Assembly: GCA_005791255.1 (NCBI GenBank)
Contig: SXXK01000196.1
Coordinates: forward strand, 1 to 33,525
Length of the DNA: 33,525 bases
Direction of reading: 5' to 3'
From: Planctomyces sp.
GTDB taxonomy: Bacteria; Planctomycetota; Planctomycetia; Planctomycetales; Planctomycetaceae
Shown: positions 18,013-26,334 of the stretch, piece after piece
Numbering within the stretch: position 1 is the first letter of the stretch
How the letters are laid out: every line of letters begins with the position of its first letter
Notes under the pieces: generated by a model
What the model saw: the letters and a program-made list of their open reading frames with translations, nothing else
The model's database searches: none
Told to the model about the DNA's origin: nothing
Made by a program: the position numbers and the translations under genes

Positions 18013-18261
18013 CGCTGCCGCGTTCCTCTGCCGGAGTGACCCCGGCGGCTTCCTGCTGCTGTTTACCGCCGACAGCCCGAACTCACCCGCGCACCGTAAC
18101 GCACCGGCTGCGCACAGTGGCACTTTTTGCCGGTCTGCGCAGCCGACCACGGTCAGCGGACTATTCGCCGAACTGTCGGTCAGCGACTTGATCGTCGCAG
18201 CCTTCCCCGCACCTTTAGCGTGTTCCTCGCAGCAGAACCCACCCCTGCAACCGCTCAGGTT
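18013..18261. other. 249-base spacer upstream of the SNF2 gene pair
   Basis: This region separates two minus-strand genes: it follows the heme-binding protein and precedes the 181-residue protein. It should carry the promoter and 5' leader of the SNF2 pair. The visible content is the nested hairpin at 18105-18145 and a GAGGA ribosome binding site near 18024-18028. I see no convincing promoter hexamers. Confidence 0.45.
18105..18145. promoter_or_regulatory. Long nested hairpin upstream of the SNF2 gene pair
   Basis: A perfect 10-bp inverted repeat (CGGCTGCGCA at 18105-18114, TGCGCAGCCG at 18136-18145) encloses a second, smaller stem (GGCA at 18119-18122, TGCC at 18128-18131, loop CTTTT). The two stems stack with a few mismatches into one imperfect hairpin of 41 bases. 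It lies 93 bases upstream of ATG 18012 and 117 bases downstream of the stop at 18262. Neither strand has a T-run after it, so it is not a standard terminator. It could be a leader structure, an operator, or a factor-dependent terminator. Confidence 0.6.
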
Positions 18262-19485
18262 TCACTCTTCTTCCTGACCCTCATCTTCCTGATGTGGTCG
18301 AGGAATCCCGTCCACGCTGGTCAACCACGCCACCAGCGTCCGCACCTCGTCGGCAGTCAGTCGATCCAGCGTTCCCGCCGGCATGGACGACACAGCATGG
18401 CCCCGAATTGCCTCGACGTCGGACTGCTGAAATGTACGGACTTCCCCGGCACTGCTGAAAACCTGCAAACCGGCATCCGGAGCACGCTGCAGCAGCCCCG
18501 TCAACGCTGTCCCATCCTTCAGTGCCACAATCACTGTGGGATACTCCTCATGCAGCTCCTGCGACGGATACAGCAGCGATTCCAGAACTTCGGCACGCTG
18601 TCGTCGCCACCCGAGGGATGTCAGGTCGGGACCGGCCGTGCCTCCCGGATCGCCCCGCCGATGACACTTTGCGCAACCCGCCTTCTCAAAAATCATCGGC
18701 CCCTGCACTCCCTGCTCCGACGTCAGATGCAGGCCGGAAAACAACGACTCCAGCGACTGCATCGTCCAGACGGCTCCCGGAGGATCCTGCGGCCGTACCG
18801 CCGGCGGCAGATCCGGATGCTCCTTCGCAAACCATTCCTGGTACTGCGGCAGTGACCACGCTGCGGATGGACGCATTGGCTGACCTGTCCAGTGCTGCAG
18901 CAGTTCACAGGCCAGCCGCTGATCACCCTCCGGCAGACTGAGCCCGGTCAGGATCACTCGACGGACCCAGTGCCCCTTGTTGGCCCGCTGCCGGTACCGC
19001 TGCAGCGCCTTCATCACAGCTGCAGCTTCGGACTGTCGCACAACGTTCAGTGATCGCACCAGCAAGCGCCAGTTCCTGAGACTTCCAGGGCGTGTCATGG
19101 CCGCCATGGCCACCGCCTCCGCCGCCATCCCACGCCGCTCCGGTTCATTCTCAAACACGGCATGGACATGTTCCTGAGCCGCCGCATCGTCGGCCACCGC
19201 CAGCGCCTGCAGAATGCGGCGGCAGCAGCTCTGAGACTCCTCCGTCAGATCCGTCGACAACTCCAGATCCGCCATGATCAGCGGTATCCAGTCACTGCCC
19301 TCCAGTGTCTCCAGCAGCTGTGCAACCTGCTGCCGCAGACGCGACTCCCGAGTCTCTGCAGAGGGTTCGTCCGCAACCAGCACCCCACTCATCAGCACAA
19401 TCAGCAGACTGCACAGGCCCGACAACCGGGGACACAGGTCCCGTCGCGCGGGTGAACTGTGCACACAATTCCTGATTCCGGTCAT
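18262..19485 (-). CDS. Secreted c-type heme-binding protein, planctomycete type
   Basis: 407 residues. A signal sequence (hydrophobic residues about 21-37, ending VLVADE) is followed by helical repeats that look HEAT-like (about 45-200). The C-terminal cytochrome-c-like domain has the heme motif CAKCH (271-275), GTAGPDLTSLG (282-292), a conserved LHEEY-x-VIVALKDG segment (311-325) and a candidate distal Met in SSMPAG (M368). This arrangement matches the putative heme-binding domain family of planctomycetes and verrucomicrobia. It is presumably periplasmic electron transfer, partners unknown. ATG 19485 is chosen over the longer in-frame start at 19620 because AAGG precedes it and a signal peptide follows. 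The tail is very acidic. It is divergent from the HDAC-family gene. Confidence 0.9.
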   Translation of the reverse strand: MTGIRNCVHSSPARRDLCPRLSGLCSLLIVLMSGVLVADEPSAETRESRLRQQVAQLLETLEGSDWIPLIMADLELSTDLTEESQSCCRRILQALAVADDAAAQEHVHAVFENEPERRGMAAEAVAMAAMTRPGSLRNWRLLVRSLNVVRQSEAAAVMKALQRYRQRANKGHWVRRVILTGLSLPEGDQRLACELLQHWTGQPMRPSAAWSLPQYQEWFAKEHPDLPPAVRPQDPPGAVWTMQSLESLFSGLHLTSEQGVQGPMIFEKAGCAKCHRRGDPGGTAGPDLTSLGWRRQRAEVLESLLYPSQELHEEYPTVIVALKDGTALTGLLQRAPDAGLQVFSSAGEVRTFQQSDVEAIRGHAVSSMPAGTLDRLTADEVRTLVAWLTSVDGIPRPHQEDEGQEEE

Positions 19486-19613
19486 TTCGCAACCTTTACA
19501 ACTGACAAATGATCGAACGGATCGGATTCCTGCCGGCTGCTGCACTTGGCAGAATGTCGCGTGCACCTCAGAATAACAAACGATCACAGGAAACAACCGC
19601 CGGATACCCCGAC

Positions 19614-20564
19614 ATGACACTGTTTTATTCAGATCCCGGCTTTCAGCGTCATCAGACCGGAGACCACCCGGAATGTCCGATCCGAGTGGCCGTGCTGGAG
19701 CAGCACCTGCAGCGCACCGGACTGCTGCAGCGTGTCAGTCGCTGTCCTGCAGTCGCTGCAGCCGATGCGGACCTGCTGCTTGTGCACACACAGGATCATC
19801 TGCAGGAGCTCAGGCGGTTCGCCGCCGCCGGTGGCGGTCGTATCGAAGCCGATACTGTGCTCAGCCCGGAATCCGCTGATGTCGCATGGCAGGCTGCCGG
19901 GACGGCCATCGATGCTGTGCGGCGAGTTCTTGCGGGGGAAGATCGCACCGCCTTCTGCGCGATACGGCCTCCGGGACATCACGCACTCCCTTCATCCCCC
20001 ATGGGCTTCTGCCTGCTCGGAAACGCTGCGGCCGCTGCTGCCGCCGCAATCCACCGCTGGGGACTGTCACGAGTCCTGGTGGTGGACTGGGATGTGCATC
20101 ACGGAAATGGCACGCAGGATACGTTCTACGAAGACGGTCGTGTCGGATTCCTGTCATCACATCGGTTTCCCTTTTACCCCGGCACCGGTCGCCGTGACGA
20201 AATTGGTACCGGGGATGGGCTGGGCACCACATTCAATCTCCCGGTCGCCTTCGGGACTCCGCGAAGTCAGTTCCTGCGGGACTTCCAGGCCATCCTTGAT
20301 ACCGCCGTGGATCGCATCCGCCCCGAACTGATTATTCTCAGTGCCGGCTTTGATGCCCACGCCGAGGATCCGGTCGGCTCACTGGGGCTGGAAACAGAGG
20401 ACTTTGAAACCCTCACGCGCGCCGTACTGAAGGCCGCAGCAGTGCACTCCGGCGGCAGAGTCGTCAGCCTGCTGGAAGGTGGTTACAATCCGGCGAGGCT
20501 GGCGGAATCCGCAGGGCTGCATCTGCAGACTCTGCTGGAAGCAGCACCAGCCGCAACTGCCTGA
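19614..20564 (+). CDS. Histone deacetylase family hydrolase (HDAC/AcuC/AphA-like)
   Basis: A 316-residue zinc-dependent amidohydrolase of the arginase/deacetylase fold. Catalytic features are all present: RPPGHHA with the His pair H122/H123, DWDVHHGNGT with zinc ligands D160 and H162, SAGFDAH with zinc ligand D247, and EGGYN with Tyr 291. The HPECPIRV opening is also typical, and the motifs resemble class II-like bacterial members. Possible substrates are acetylated lysines, acetylpolyamines or other N-acyl compounds; the sequence does not decide among them. ATG 19614 fits the family's N-terminus; the in-frame start at 19509 adds 35 residues without family character. A secreted M20 amidohydrolase follows after 51 bases on the same strand. 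Confidence 0.93.
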   Translation: MTLFYSDPGFQRHQTGDHPECPIRVAVLEQHLQRTGLLQRVSRCPAVAAADADLLLVHTQDHLQELRRFAAAGGGRIEADTVLSPESADVAWQAAGTAIDAVRRVLAGEDRTAFCAIRPPGHHALPSSPMGFCLLGNAAAAAAAAIHRWGLSRVLVVDWDVHHGNGTQDTFYEDGRVGFLSSHRFPFYPGTGRRDEIGTGDGLGTTFNLPVAFGTPRSQFLRDFQAILDTAVDRIRPELIILSAGFDAHAEDPVGSLGLETEDFETLTRAVLKAAAVHSGGRVVSLLEGGYNPARLAESAGLHLQTLLEAAPAATA

Positions 20565-20615
20565 ATCTGTACCTCGTTCGCTCCTCCGTTCGCTGCCTTT
20601 TCAGGGTTTACCAGA

Positions 20616-22091
20616 ATGTCTCGTGCGTCTTGTCTGCTGCTGTGCGGAATCCTTGCCCTGTCTGCCGGACACACCAGGGTTCTGGGCCAGACGGACAATC
20701 CTGAACAGGGTGTGCTGCAGTCACTGGCCGACAGGCGTGAGTCCAGCTGGCAGACGGCTCAGAAAATCTGGCAGGCCGCGGACCCGGGCTATCAGGAAAC
20801 GGTGTCCAGCGAACTGCTGGCGGATGCGGCAGCGGCAGCGGGACTGACCGTGCGTCGCCAGGTTGCGGAGATCCCGACTGCGTTCATCGCGGAATTCGGC
20901 AGCGGTCATCCGGTGATTGGAATCCTTGGTGAATACGACGCCCTGCCGGGATTGTCACAACAGGCGGAACCGGAACGCCTCGCCCGCCCCGGTGAACACA
21001 ACTGGGGGCACGCCTGCGGACACCACCTTTTCGGTACGGCATCACTGTCGGCCGCGATCGCCGTGGCCGAGCAGATCCGCTCCGGAAAACTCGCCGGCAC
21101 CATCCGTTTTTACGGCTGCCCGGCAGAAGAGGGCGGGTCGGGAAAAGTCTTCATGGTGCAGGCAGGCCTGTTCAATGACTGTGATGCGGTGCTGCACTGG
21201 CATCCCGGATCACGCAACGCAGCCGGGGACAGGTCCAGTCTGGCACGCATTGCCGTCAAGTATCAGTTTGAGGGTCGCACGGCCCACGCGGCATCCGCCC
21301 CGCACCTCGGACGATCCGCACTGGACGCCGTCGAACTGACGGCCCATGCATCCGAACTGATGCGTGAACACACTCCGGAAAACACCCGTATTCACCACGT
21401 CATCACCAGCGGTGGTGATGCTCCCAACGTGGTTCCGCCGTTCGCCGAAATCTATTATTACATTCGCCATCCCGAAGGCCGCTTTCTGAAGCCACTGTAT
21501 GAACGTCTGGAACTGTGTGCGCGTGCCGGAGCACTGGCGACCGAAACACAGCTGAAGGTGCGGTATGAAGGTGGTATTCGCGAGATTCTGCCCAACAGCG
21601 TGCTCACAGGTGTCGTCCGCCGTCGGCTGCAGTCCCAGAATGATCTGCAGTGGACCGAGGCTGAGCAGAAGTTTGCTGCCCGCATTCAGCAGACACTGGA
21701 TACAAAGGATGGCCTCGAGGCGCTGCGTCAGGTCGATGATGTGGACAACACCATCGGTAAGGGCTCAACCGACGTCGGTGATATTTCGTGGGTCGTGCCG
21801 ACCACCGGTTTCACCACCGTCTGCTGGGTACCGGGCACACCCGCACATTCATGGCAGGCTGTCGCTGCGGGCGGTATGAGCATTGGAGAGAAGGGCATGC
21901 ACCTCGCGGCCCGGACTCTGGCCCTGACCGCGGTTGATCTGTTCCGCAGTCCTGACGTTCTGCAGCAGGCTGTCGCCGAGCTGAAACAGCGACTGGGCAC
22001 GGAAAAGTATGAATCGCTGATGCGACCGGGACAGAAGCCTCCCCTCGACTACCGGAATCCGCCCAAAGCCGGTGTCCCGGCCTCGCCCTGA
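20616..22091 (+). CDS. Secreted M20-family amidohydrolase (AbgB-like)
   Basis: A 491-residue metal-dependent amidohydrolase of the M20D branch, closest in appearance to aminobenzoyl-glutamate utilization protein B. Metal-site motifs: GHACGHH (131-137), PAEEGGSGK (169-177) and LHWHPG (193-198). GEYDALPG (105-112) and the dimerisation-domain segment FEGRTAHAASAPHLGRSA (218-235) are also family hallmarks. An N-terminal signal peptide (cleavage near residue 24) places it outside the cytoplasm, unlike cytosolic AbgB. It probably cleaves an N-acyl or amide bond, exact substrate unknown. AGGG lies about nine bases before ATG 20616. It is in a likely two-gene unit with the HDAC-family hydrolase. Confidence 0.9.
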   Translation: MSRASCLLLCGILALSAGHTRVLGQTDNPEQGVLQSLADRRESSWQTAQKIWQAADPGYQETVSSELLADAAAAAGLTVRRQVAEIPTAFIAEFGSGHPVIGILGEYDALPGLSQQAEPERLARPGEHNWGHACGHHLFGTASLSAAIAVAEQIRSGKLAGTIRFYGCPAEEGGSGKVFMVQAGLFNDCDAVLHWHPGSRNAAGDRSSLARIAVKYQFEGRTAHAASAPHLGRSALDAVELTAHASELMREHTPENTRIHHVITSGGDAPNVVPPFAEIYYYIRHPEGRFLKPLYERLELCARAGALATETQLKVRYEGGIREILPNSVLTGVVRRRLQSQNDLQWTEAEQKFAARIQQTLDTKDGLEALRQVDDVDNTIGKGSTDVGDISWVVPTTGFTTVCWVPGTPAHSWQAVAAGGMSIGEKGMHLAARTLALTAVDLFRSPDVLQQAVAELKQRLGTEKYESLMRPGQKPPLDYRNPPKAGVPASP

Positions 22092-22223
22092 CGCCGCTGC
22101 CCATAACCGGTCTCCGGATTCCCCGTTTTTGCCCCCTGCCGGACGGTGGAAAAAACCATGAATCGATTAGACTGCCGTGCTTTCTGATCCTCCTGCCTTT
22201 CATCGTCGCCTGCGGCTGTTTCC

Positions 22224-22814
22224 ATGAAAACCCTCAGTATTGTGCACCACCCGCATCCAGCACTCCGCCGCAAATGCCGCGAGGTGAAAAAAATCGATGC
22301 CGGCCTGCGGGACATGGTGCAGCAGATGTTTCAGCTGATGTATCAGGCTCGTGGCGTGGGCCTCGCGGCCAATCAGTGCGGCCTGCCCTACCGCGTGTTC
22401 GTGATCAACCCCGAGGGTGATCCGGAAGCCACAGAATCCGAAATGGTGTTCATCAACCCGCGGATCACCCGCCGTCGCGGTGGTGCTGAAGGCGAAGAAG
22501 GTTGTCTCAGCCTGCCGGAATTGTACGCCACAGTCCCCCGAGCCGCTCAGATCATCGTCGATGCGTTCGATCTTGACGGTCAGCCGTTCGAAATTGAGCT
22601 CGAAGATTTCCCCGCACGTGTCGTGCAGCACGAATACGATCACCTTGAAGGCCTGATGTTCACGGACCGGATCAGCCCCGCAGAGCTCAACAGACTGCAA
22701 CTGCAGATCGCTGACCTTGAACAGCAGTTCGCGGCTCGCCAGAAGGAAGGGCAGATTGCAGCACTGGAGCTGCTGAACGCCGAGCTTGACGAACTGGAAC
22801 GAGCCCGCACCTGA
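22224..22814 (+). CDS. def: Peptide deformylase
   Basis: This 196-residue metalloenzyme removes the N-formyl group from nascent proteins in the cytosol. All three signature motifs are present: GVGLAANQ (44-51), EGCLS (92-96, metal ligand C94) and HEYDH (136-140, ligands H136/H140, catalytic E137). The C-terminus is longer than the minimal enzyme and forms a Leu/Gln/Glu-rich helix (about 150-195), probably a coiled coil. ATG 22224 gives a typical N-terminus (MKTLSIVHHPHPALR), though no clear Shine-Dalgarno precedes it. It is first in a closely spaced + strand string and is not next to fmt, its common partner. Confidence 0.96.
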   Translation: MKTLSIVHHPHPALRRKCREVKKIDAGLRDMVQQMFQLMYQARGVGLAANQCGLPYRVFVINPEGDPEATESEMVFINPRITRRRGGAEGEEGCLSLPELYATVPRAAQIIVDAFDLDGQPFEIELEDFPARVVQHEYDHLEGLMFTDRISPAELNRLQLQIADLEQQFAARQKEGQIAALELLNAELDELERART

Positions 22815-22848
22815 ATCACGAACACTTTTCTGCAGGATCCTCATCCCC

Positions 22849-23661
22849 ATGACTCGATCAATTTTCGACCTGACCGGTGACACGGCTGTCGTACTCGGTG
22901 GCACCGGAGTACTTGGCGGTGGCATGGCATCCGCGCTGGCTGCCGCTGGTGCTGCAGTGGCCGTTGTCGGTCGCAGTGCGGAACGCGGACAGGAGCGTGT
23001 CCGACAGATTGAAGCTGCCGGCGGACGTGCCTTGTTCGTATCCGCAGACGCTTTGGATACCCAGTCCCTGACGGAAGCGCGAGATCAGATCGCGTCTCAG
23101 CTGGGACCGATCACCGTGCTGATTTCTGCAGCGGGCGGTAATCGTCCGGATGCCACATTGCCACCGGGCAGCAACCTCTGCCGACTTTCCAGAGACGCCT
23201 GGAACGGAGTTTTTGACCTGAACCTGGTCGGCGGAGCGCTGCTGCCGGCCCAGGTGTTCGGCGAAACCATGGTGGCGCAAAAAAAAGGCAGTATCATCAA
23301 CATCGCGTCAATGGCCGGAATGATTCCGCTGTCACGCGTTGTCGCCTACTCGGCAGCCAAGGCTGCGGTCATCAACTTCACCAAATTTCTGGCTCGTGAA
23401 TGGGCGACCCAGGGAGTGCGCGTCAACGCGATCAGCCCGGGCTTCTTCCCGGCCGACCAGAATCGGGCTCTGCTGTTTCGCGAAGACGGAACATACACCG
23501 AACGTGGTGCTCAGATCATCGGCCACACACCGATGGCCCGCTTCGGTGAAGCGCACGAGCTGGCCGGAGCCGTTGTCTGGCTGGCCTCGCACGCCGCCTC
23601 GTCATTTGTCACTGGCCAGAACATCGTTGTCGATGGCGGCTTTTCCTCCACCACAATCTGA
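22849..23661 (+). CDS. SDR oxidoreductase, D-mannonate oxidoreductase (UxuB)-like
   Basis: A 270-residue classical short-chain dehydrogenase. The cofactor motif reads GGTGVLGG (17-24), followed by SAAGGN (93-98); the catalytic triad is S154, Y167 and K171 (YSAAK). The segment PADQNRALLF and the closing HTPMARFG...VDGGFSS resemble the SDR-type D-mannonate/fructuronate oxidoreductase (UxuB) of Gram-positives, which interconverts D-fructuronate and D-mannonate. The substrate is inferred from this similarity only; gluconate-5-dehydrogenase-like enzymes are alternatives. ATG 22849 fits the SDR N-terminus; an in-frame start at 22786 overlaps def and is unlikely. It lies 34 bases after def and 34 before a protein of unknown function. 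Confidence 0.87.
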   Translation: MTRSIFDLTGDTAVVLGGTGVLGGGMASALAAAGAAVAVVGRSAERGQERVRQIEAAGGRALFVSADALDTQSLTEARDQIASQLGPITVLISAAGGNRPDATLPPGSNLCRLSRDAWNGVFDLNLVGGALLPAQVFGETMVAQKKGSIINIASMAGMIPLSRVVAYSAAKAAVINFTKFLAREWATQGVRVNAISPGFFPADQNRALLFREDGTYTERGAQIIGHTPMARFGEAHELAGAVVWLASHAASSFVTGQNIVVDGGFSSTTI

Positions 23662-23677
23662 CAGATTCTGGTGACCG

Positions 23678-23698
23678 ATCGGTGCAGGAGCACCGGTG
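23678..23698 (+). promoter_or_regulatory. Hairpin presenting the ribosome binding site in its loop before a GTG start
   Basis: CGGTGC (23680-23685) and GCACCG (23690-23695) form a perfect 6-bp stem with tetraloop AGGA; two more pairs (A-T and a G-T wobble) can extend it into the GTG start at 23696. The ribosome-binding AGGAG (23686-23690) therefore sits in the loop and at the edge of the stem. There is no T-run, so it is not an intrinsic terminator of the preceding SDR gene. It may tune translation of the 640-residue protein. Confidence 0.5.
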
Positions 23699-25618
23699 CA
23701 GACTCACGGAGGATCGTCCGAACAACCCCGCGGTACGATCATGGCAGCCACAGCAGCAGCACGCATCCTTCGTTCCATCCCCGTTGGTCGACAGGCCAGT
23801 GAGTCCTTGCGGGCCACAGTTCCGTCCGGAAATCTCAAATCCTTCGCCCGCGAATACCGGCGGCTGCTGGAGGGTCCGGCCAGGCGTCTGCGAAAACTGC
23901 AGCGGGATGAATCAGCAGCACTGTGGTCCGCTGATGACGCAGCACTGTCCGCTCGCGAACGCGCTTTGGCGGCTGGTTTGCGGCAGTACTGGCAGTCGGT
24001 CAGCACTGGCAGGCAAAAGGCCAGACACCGCAAAGACCTCGAAAAACTGATGGCAGGCTGGTCCGGATCCCTGCGTCAGTCGCCCGGCAGCTGGGAAGCA
24101 CTGGCCGTGGCCGAACTGCTGCTGCTGCAGGGAGAATTTCTCGAGCCCGCCACTTTTGCGGCCTGCATCGCTGTCCTCGCCCGCCTGAAATCCGCGTCCG
24201 CCGAGGTGGTCGGCCTGGCCGCGAACAGCCCGCCGCAGGCAACGATGGAGGCAGCGTATCAGAGTGAAACGGCTTTCATTGTCGCACTGTTACTCAATCC
24301 GCTTGCAGAAAATGAAGCCCTGCTGGGCAGCGCCTGCACGGGGTTGCAGCAGATGCTGCAGAATGGCACTGATGAGTCAGGACGACCGCACGGTTCTTTG
24401 CTGCCTGTGCTTTCCGGCTTTCTCTCCGTCATGGCCCGCTCCGCAGCCTGGAGCACGGCATTTCGACAGTCCTTCAGCTCCCCGGAACTGGATTCCAGAC
24501 TGGCCGGTCTGCTCGCTGCGGCAACCATGCTGACCGTTCCGCCGCAACCGGCAGTTGAGACAGACATTCCTGTCGGCTCACTTCGGATCGTCAGTCCACT
24601 GCTGCTGCTCACCGACGCGATCCGTCCCTCCCACAGCGGCAAACTGCAGAAAATTCTGCTGAAGAGTCAGCGACCGGTCAAAAAGCTGCGCCCGATCAAA
24701 CCGTGGAAGGCTCCGGCAGCCGACAAACTCCAGTCTGCCGAAGACACTGCGGCGACGGAACAACTGCAGCCGGCGTGGCAGTCCGACACGGCCTGCTGTG
24801 CTGTGCTCCGCAGTTCCCTCGATCATGACGCCGACGTGCTGTGTGTGGACTGGCATGCCGGCCAGATTCAGCTGCAGGCTTATACCGGCGGCGTGTTGCT
24901 GTTTTCCGGAACGTGGCACTGGTCTGCCCGCGTGAACGATGCTCCGGTTGCTGGCCCGATCGCATGGAAGTGCAGTTGCTGGTTTGATGATCCTGAATGT
25001 GTGTTTATCGAACTGGAGGGGGAGCAGAGCGAAGACCTCAAGTGTGTTCGCCAGATCATGCTGGCCCGCCGCGAGCGGTTTGCGATGTTCACGGACACTG
25101 TGTCGACTCTCGCGGACCAGGCTCGCGTTCAGCTCACAACAGCGTTGCCCTTCACAGAGGCAGTTACTGAAACTCCCGACTCCGTCACGCGCGAGCTGCA
25201 GCTGACACGTGGTGCTGCCACCGTTCGGGCGCTGCCTCTGTGGCTGGAGGACGATCGAGTCCAGCATCCGCTGGGAAGTTGTGCCGTCCATGATGGCCAA
25301 CTGGAGATGACGGCTCCGGGTATTGGTGGCGTCTCAATCCCGCTGGCGCTGGACTGGAACCCGCGACGCAGTGACGCTCCGGCTGACTGGGCGCGGCTGA
25401 CTGTCACCGAAAATCGCCGCAGGTGCGGAGCTCATGAGGCAGCGGGATTTCGAGTTCGGGTTGGCAACTTTCAGGTCCTGCTGTATCGCAGCCTGATGGC
25501 TGGAAAAAACAGCCGTGCTGTGCTCGGACTGCACACATGGGATGAAACCGTGTATACTCGTGTCCCAGGTCGAGAGACGCCCATGGAAGGACTGGTCGAA
25601 GTCGAATCCCCGGAATAG
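23696..25618 (+). CDS. 640-residue protein of unknown function
   Basis: I do not recognise this protein with confidence. Residues about 1-330 are helical and Ala/Leu-rich (e.g. ALAVAELLLLQGEF, TAFIVALLLNPLAENEALLG); residues about 365-635 are beta-rich with many Trp (DVLCVDWHAGQIQLQAYTGG, GTWHWSARVN, CSCWFDDPECVFIELEGE, QIMLARRERFAMFTD). A helical toroid followed by a beta-sandwich is the general layout of heparinase II/III-type polysaccharide lyases, but I see no catalytic signature, so that is only a suggestion. No signal peptide is visible. The start is GTG 23696 with AGGAG five bases upstream; ATG 23741 is the alternative. It sits inside the deformylase-to-permease string. Confidence 0.8.
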   Translation: MQTHGGSSEQPRGTIMAATAAARILRSIPVGRQASESLRATVPSGNLKSFAREYRRLLEGPARRLRKLQRDESAALWSADDAALSARERALAAGLRQYWQSVSTGRQKARHRKDLEKLMAGWSGSLRQSPGSWEALAVAELLLLQGEFLEPATFAACIAVLARLKSASAEVVGLAANSPPQATMEAAYQSETAFIVALLLNPLAENEALLGSACTGLQQMLQNGTDESGRPHGSLLPVLSGFLSVMARSAAWSTAFRQSFSSPELDSRLAGLLAAATMLTVPPQPAVETDIPVGSLRIVSPLLLLTDAIRPSHSGKLQKILLKSQRPVKKLRPIKPWKAPAADKLQSAEDTAATEQLQPAWQSDTACCAVLRSSLDHDADVLCVDWHAGQIQLQAYTGGVLLFSGTWHWSARVNDAPVAGPIAWKCSCWFDDPECVFIELEGEQSEDLKCVRQIMLARRERFAMFTDTVSTLADQARVQLTTALPFTEAVTETPDSVTRELQLTRGAATVRALPLWLEDDRVQHPLGSCAVHDGQLEMTAPGIGGVSIPLALDWNPRRSDAPADWARLTVTENRRRCGAHEAAGFRVRVGNFQVLLYRSLMAGKNSRAVLGLHTWDETVYTRVPGRETPMEGLVEVESPE

Positions 25619-25642
25619 CCTGCTGCACAGAAAGTCTTCAGC

Positions 25643-26320
25643 ATGAAATCTCTGCTGCGTCCGCTGCTGCTGACCCTGTATACACTTTGCGTCTCATCGC
25701 CGGCAGTGGCCGACGAGCCATTGCCTCCGGCCGGAATGAAGCTGGTGTTCAGCCATGACTTCGAAGACAAAAGCCTCACACGCTACCAGCCCACTGATCA
25801 GTCCGCCTGGAAACTGCTGCAGCAGGAAGGCAATCACGTGGCAGCGCTGGTCAAACGCAACAGCGATTTCAAACCGCAGTTCCGTTCGCCGTTCAATCGC
25901 ACACTGATTCGCGACCTCCGGCTCGCCAGTTTCGTCATGGACATCCGGCTGCAGTCAACCATTCCGGATTACGGTCACCGTGATCTGTGCCTGTTTTTCG
26001 GATGTCAGGATGATGAGCACCTGTATTATGTGCATTTCGGAAAGAAGACGGATGATCATGCAAATCAGATCTTCATTGTGAACGAGGCCCCCCGACAGAA
26101 AATCTCCACACGCACCACTGCGGGAACCCCGTGGACGGACGGCTGGCACCGGGCCCGCATTGAACGCAACGCTGAGACCGGTGAGATCAAGGTCTGGTTT
26201 GACGATCTGAAAACGCCGGTGATGACTGCCGTGGACAGGACTTTTGGCATGGGCCAGCTGGGCTTCGGTTCCTTTGACGACATTGGAAACTTTGACGACA
26301 TCCGCATCTACGCCCCATAG
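25643..26320 (+). CDS. Secreted concanavalin-like (LamG/DUF1080-type) protein
   Basis: 225 residues with a signal peptide (1-23, cleavage after AVA). The mature part looks like one concanavalin-type jelly roll: FSHDFEDKSL near the start, DLCLFFGCQDDEHLYYVHFG in the middle, WHRARIERN, GEIKVWFDD and a closing GQLGFGSFDDIGNFDDIRIY. Planctomycete proteins of this kind resemble the DUF1080/3-keto-disaccharide-hydrolase fold or LamG carbohydrate-binding domains. Whether it binds or cleaves a sugar is not decided by the sequence. The start follows from the signal peptide. It lies 24 bases after the 640-residue protein and 14 before the ABC ATPase, so it is probably co-transcribed with both. Confidence 0.85.
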   Translation: MKSLLRPLLLTLYTLCVSSPAVADEPLPPAGMKLVFSHDFEDKSLTRYQPTDQSAWKLLQQEGNHVAALVKRNSDFKPQFRSPFNRTLIRDLRLASFVMDIRLQSTIPDYGHRDLCLFFGCQDDEHLYYVHFGKKTDDHANQIFIVNEAPRQKISTRTTAGTPWTDGWHRARIERNAETGEIKVWFDDLKTPVMTAVDRTFGMGQLGFGSFDDIGNFDDIRIYAP

Positions 26321-26334
26321 TCCCCGGCACCGAC

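Noticed and set aside
18013-18150. N-terminal extension of the 181-residue protein from ATG 18150
   Set aside because: The extension would translate through half of the hairpin, lacks a ribosome binding site, and the protein has a better-supported start at 18012.
19486-19620. Longer start for the heme-binding protein at 19620, overlapping the HDAC start region
   Set aside because: The 45 extra residues push the signal peptide away from the N-terminus; ATG 19485 has AAGG upstream.
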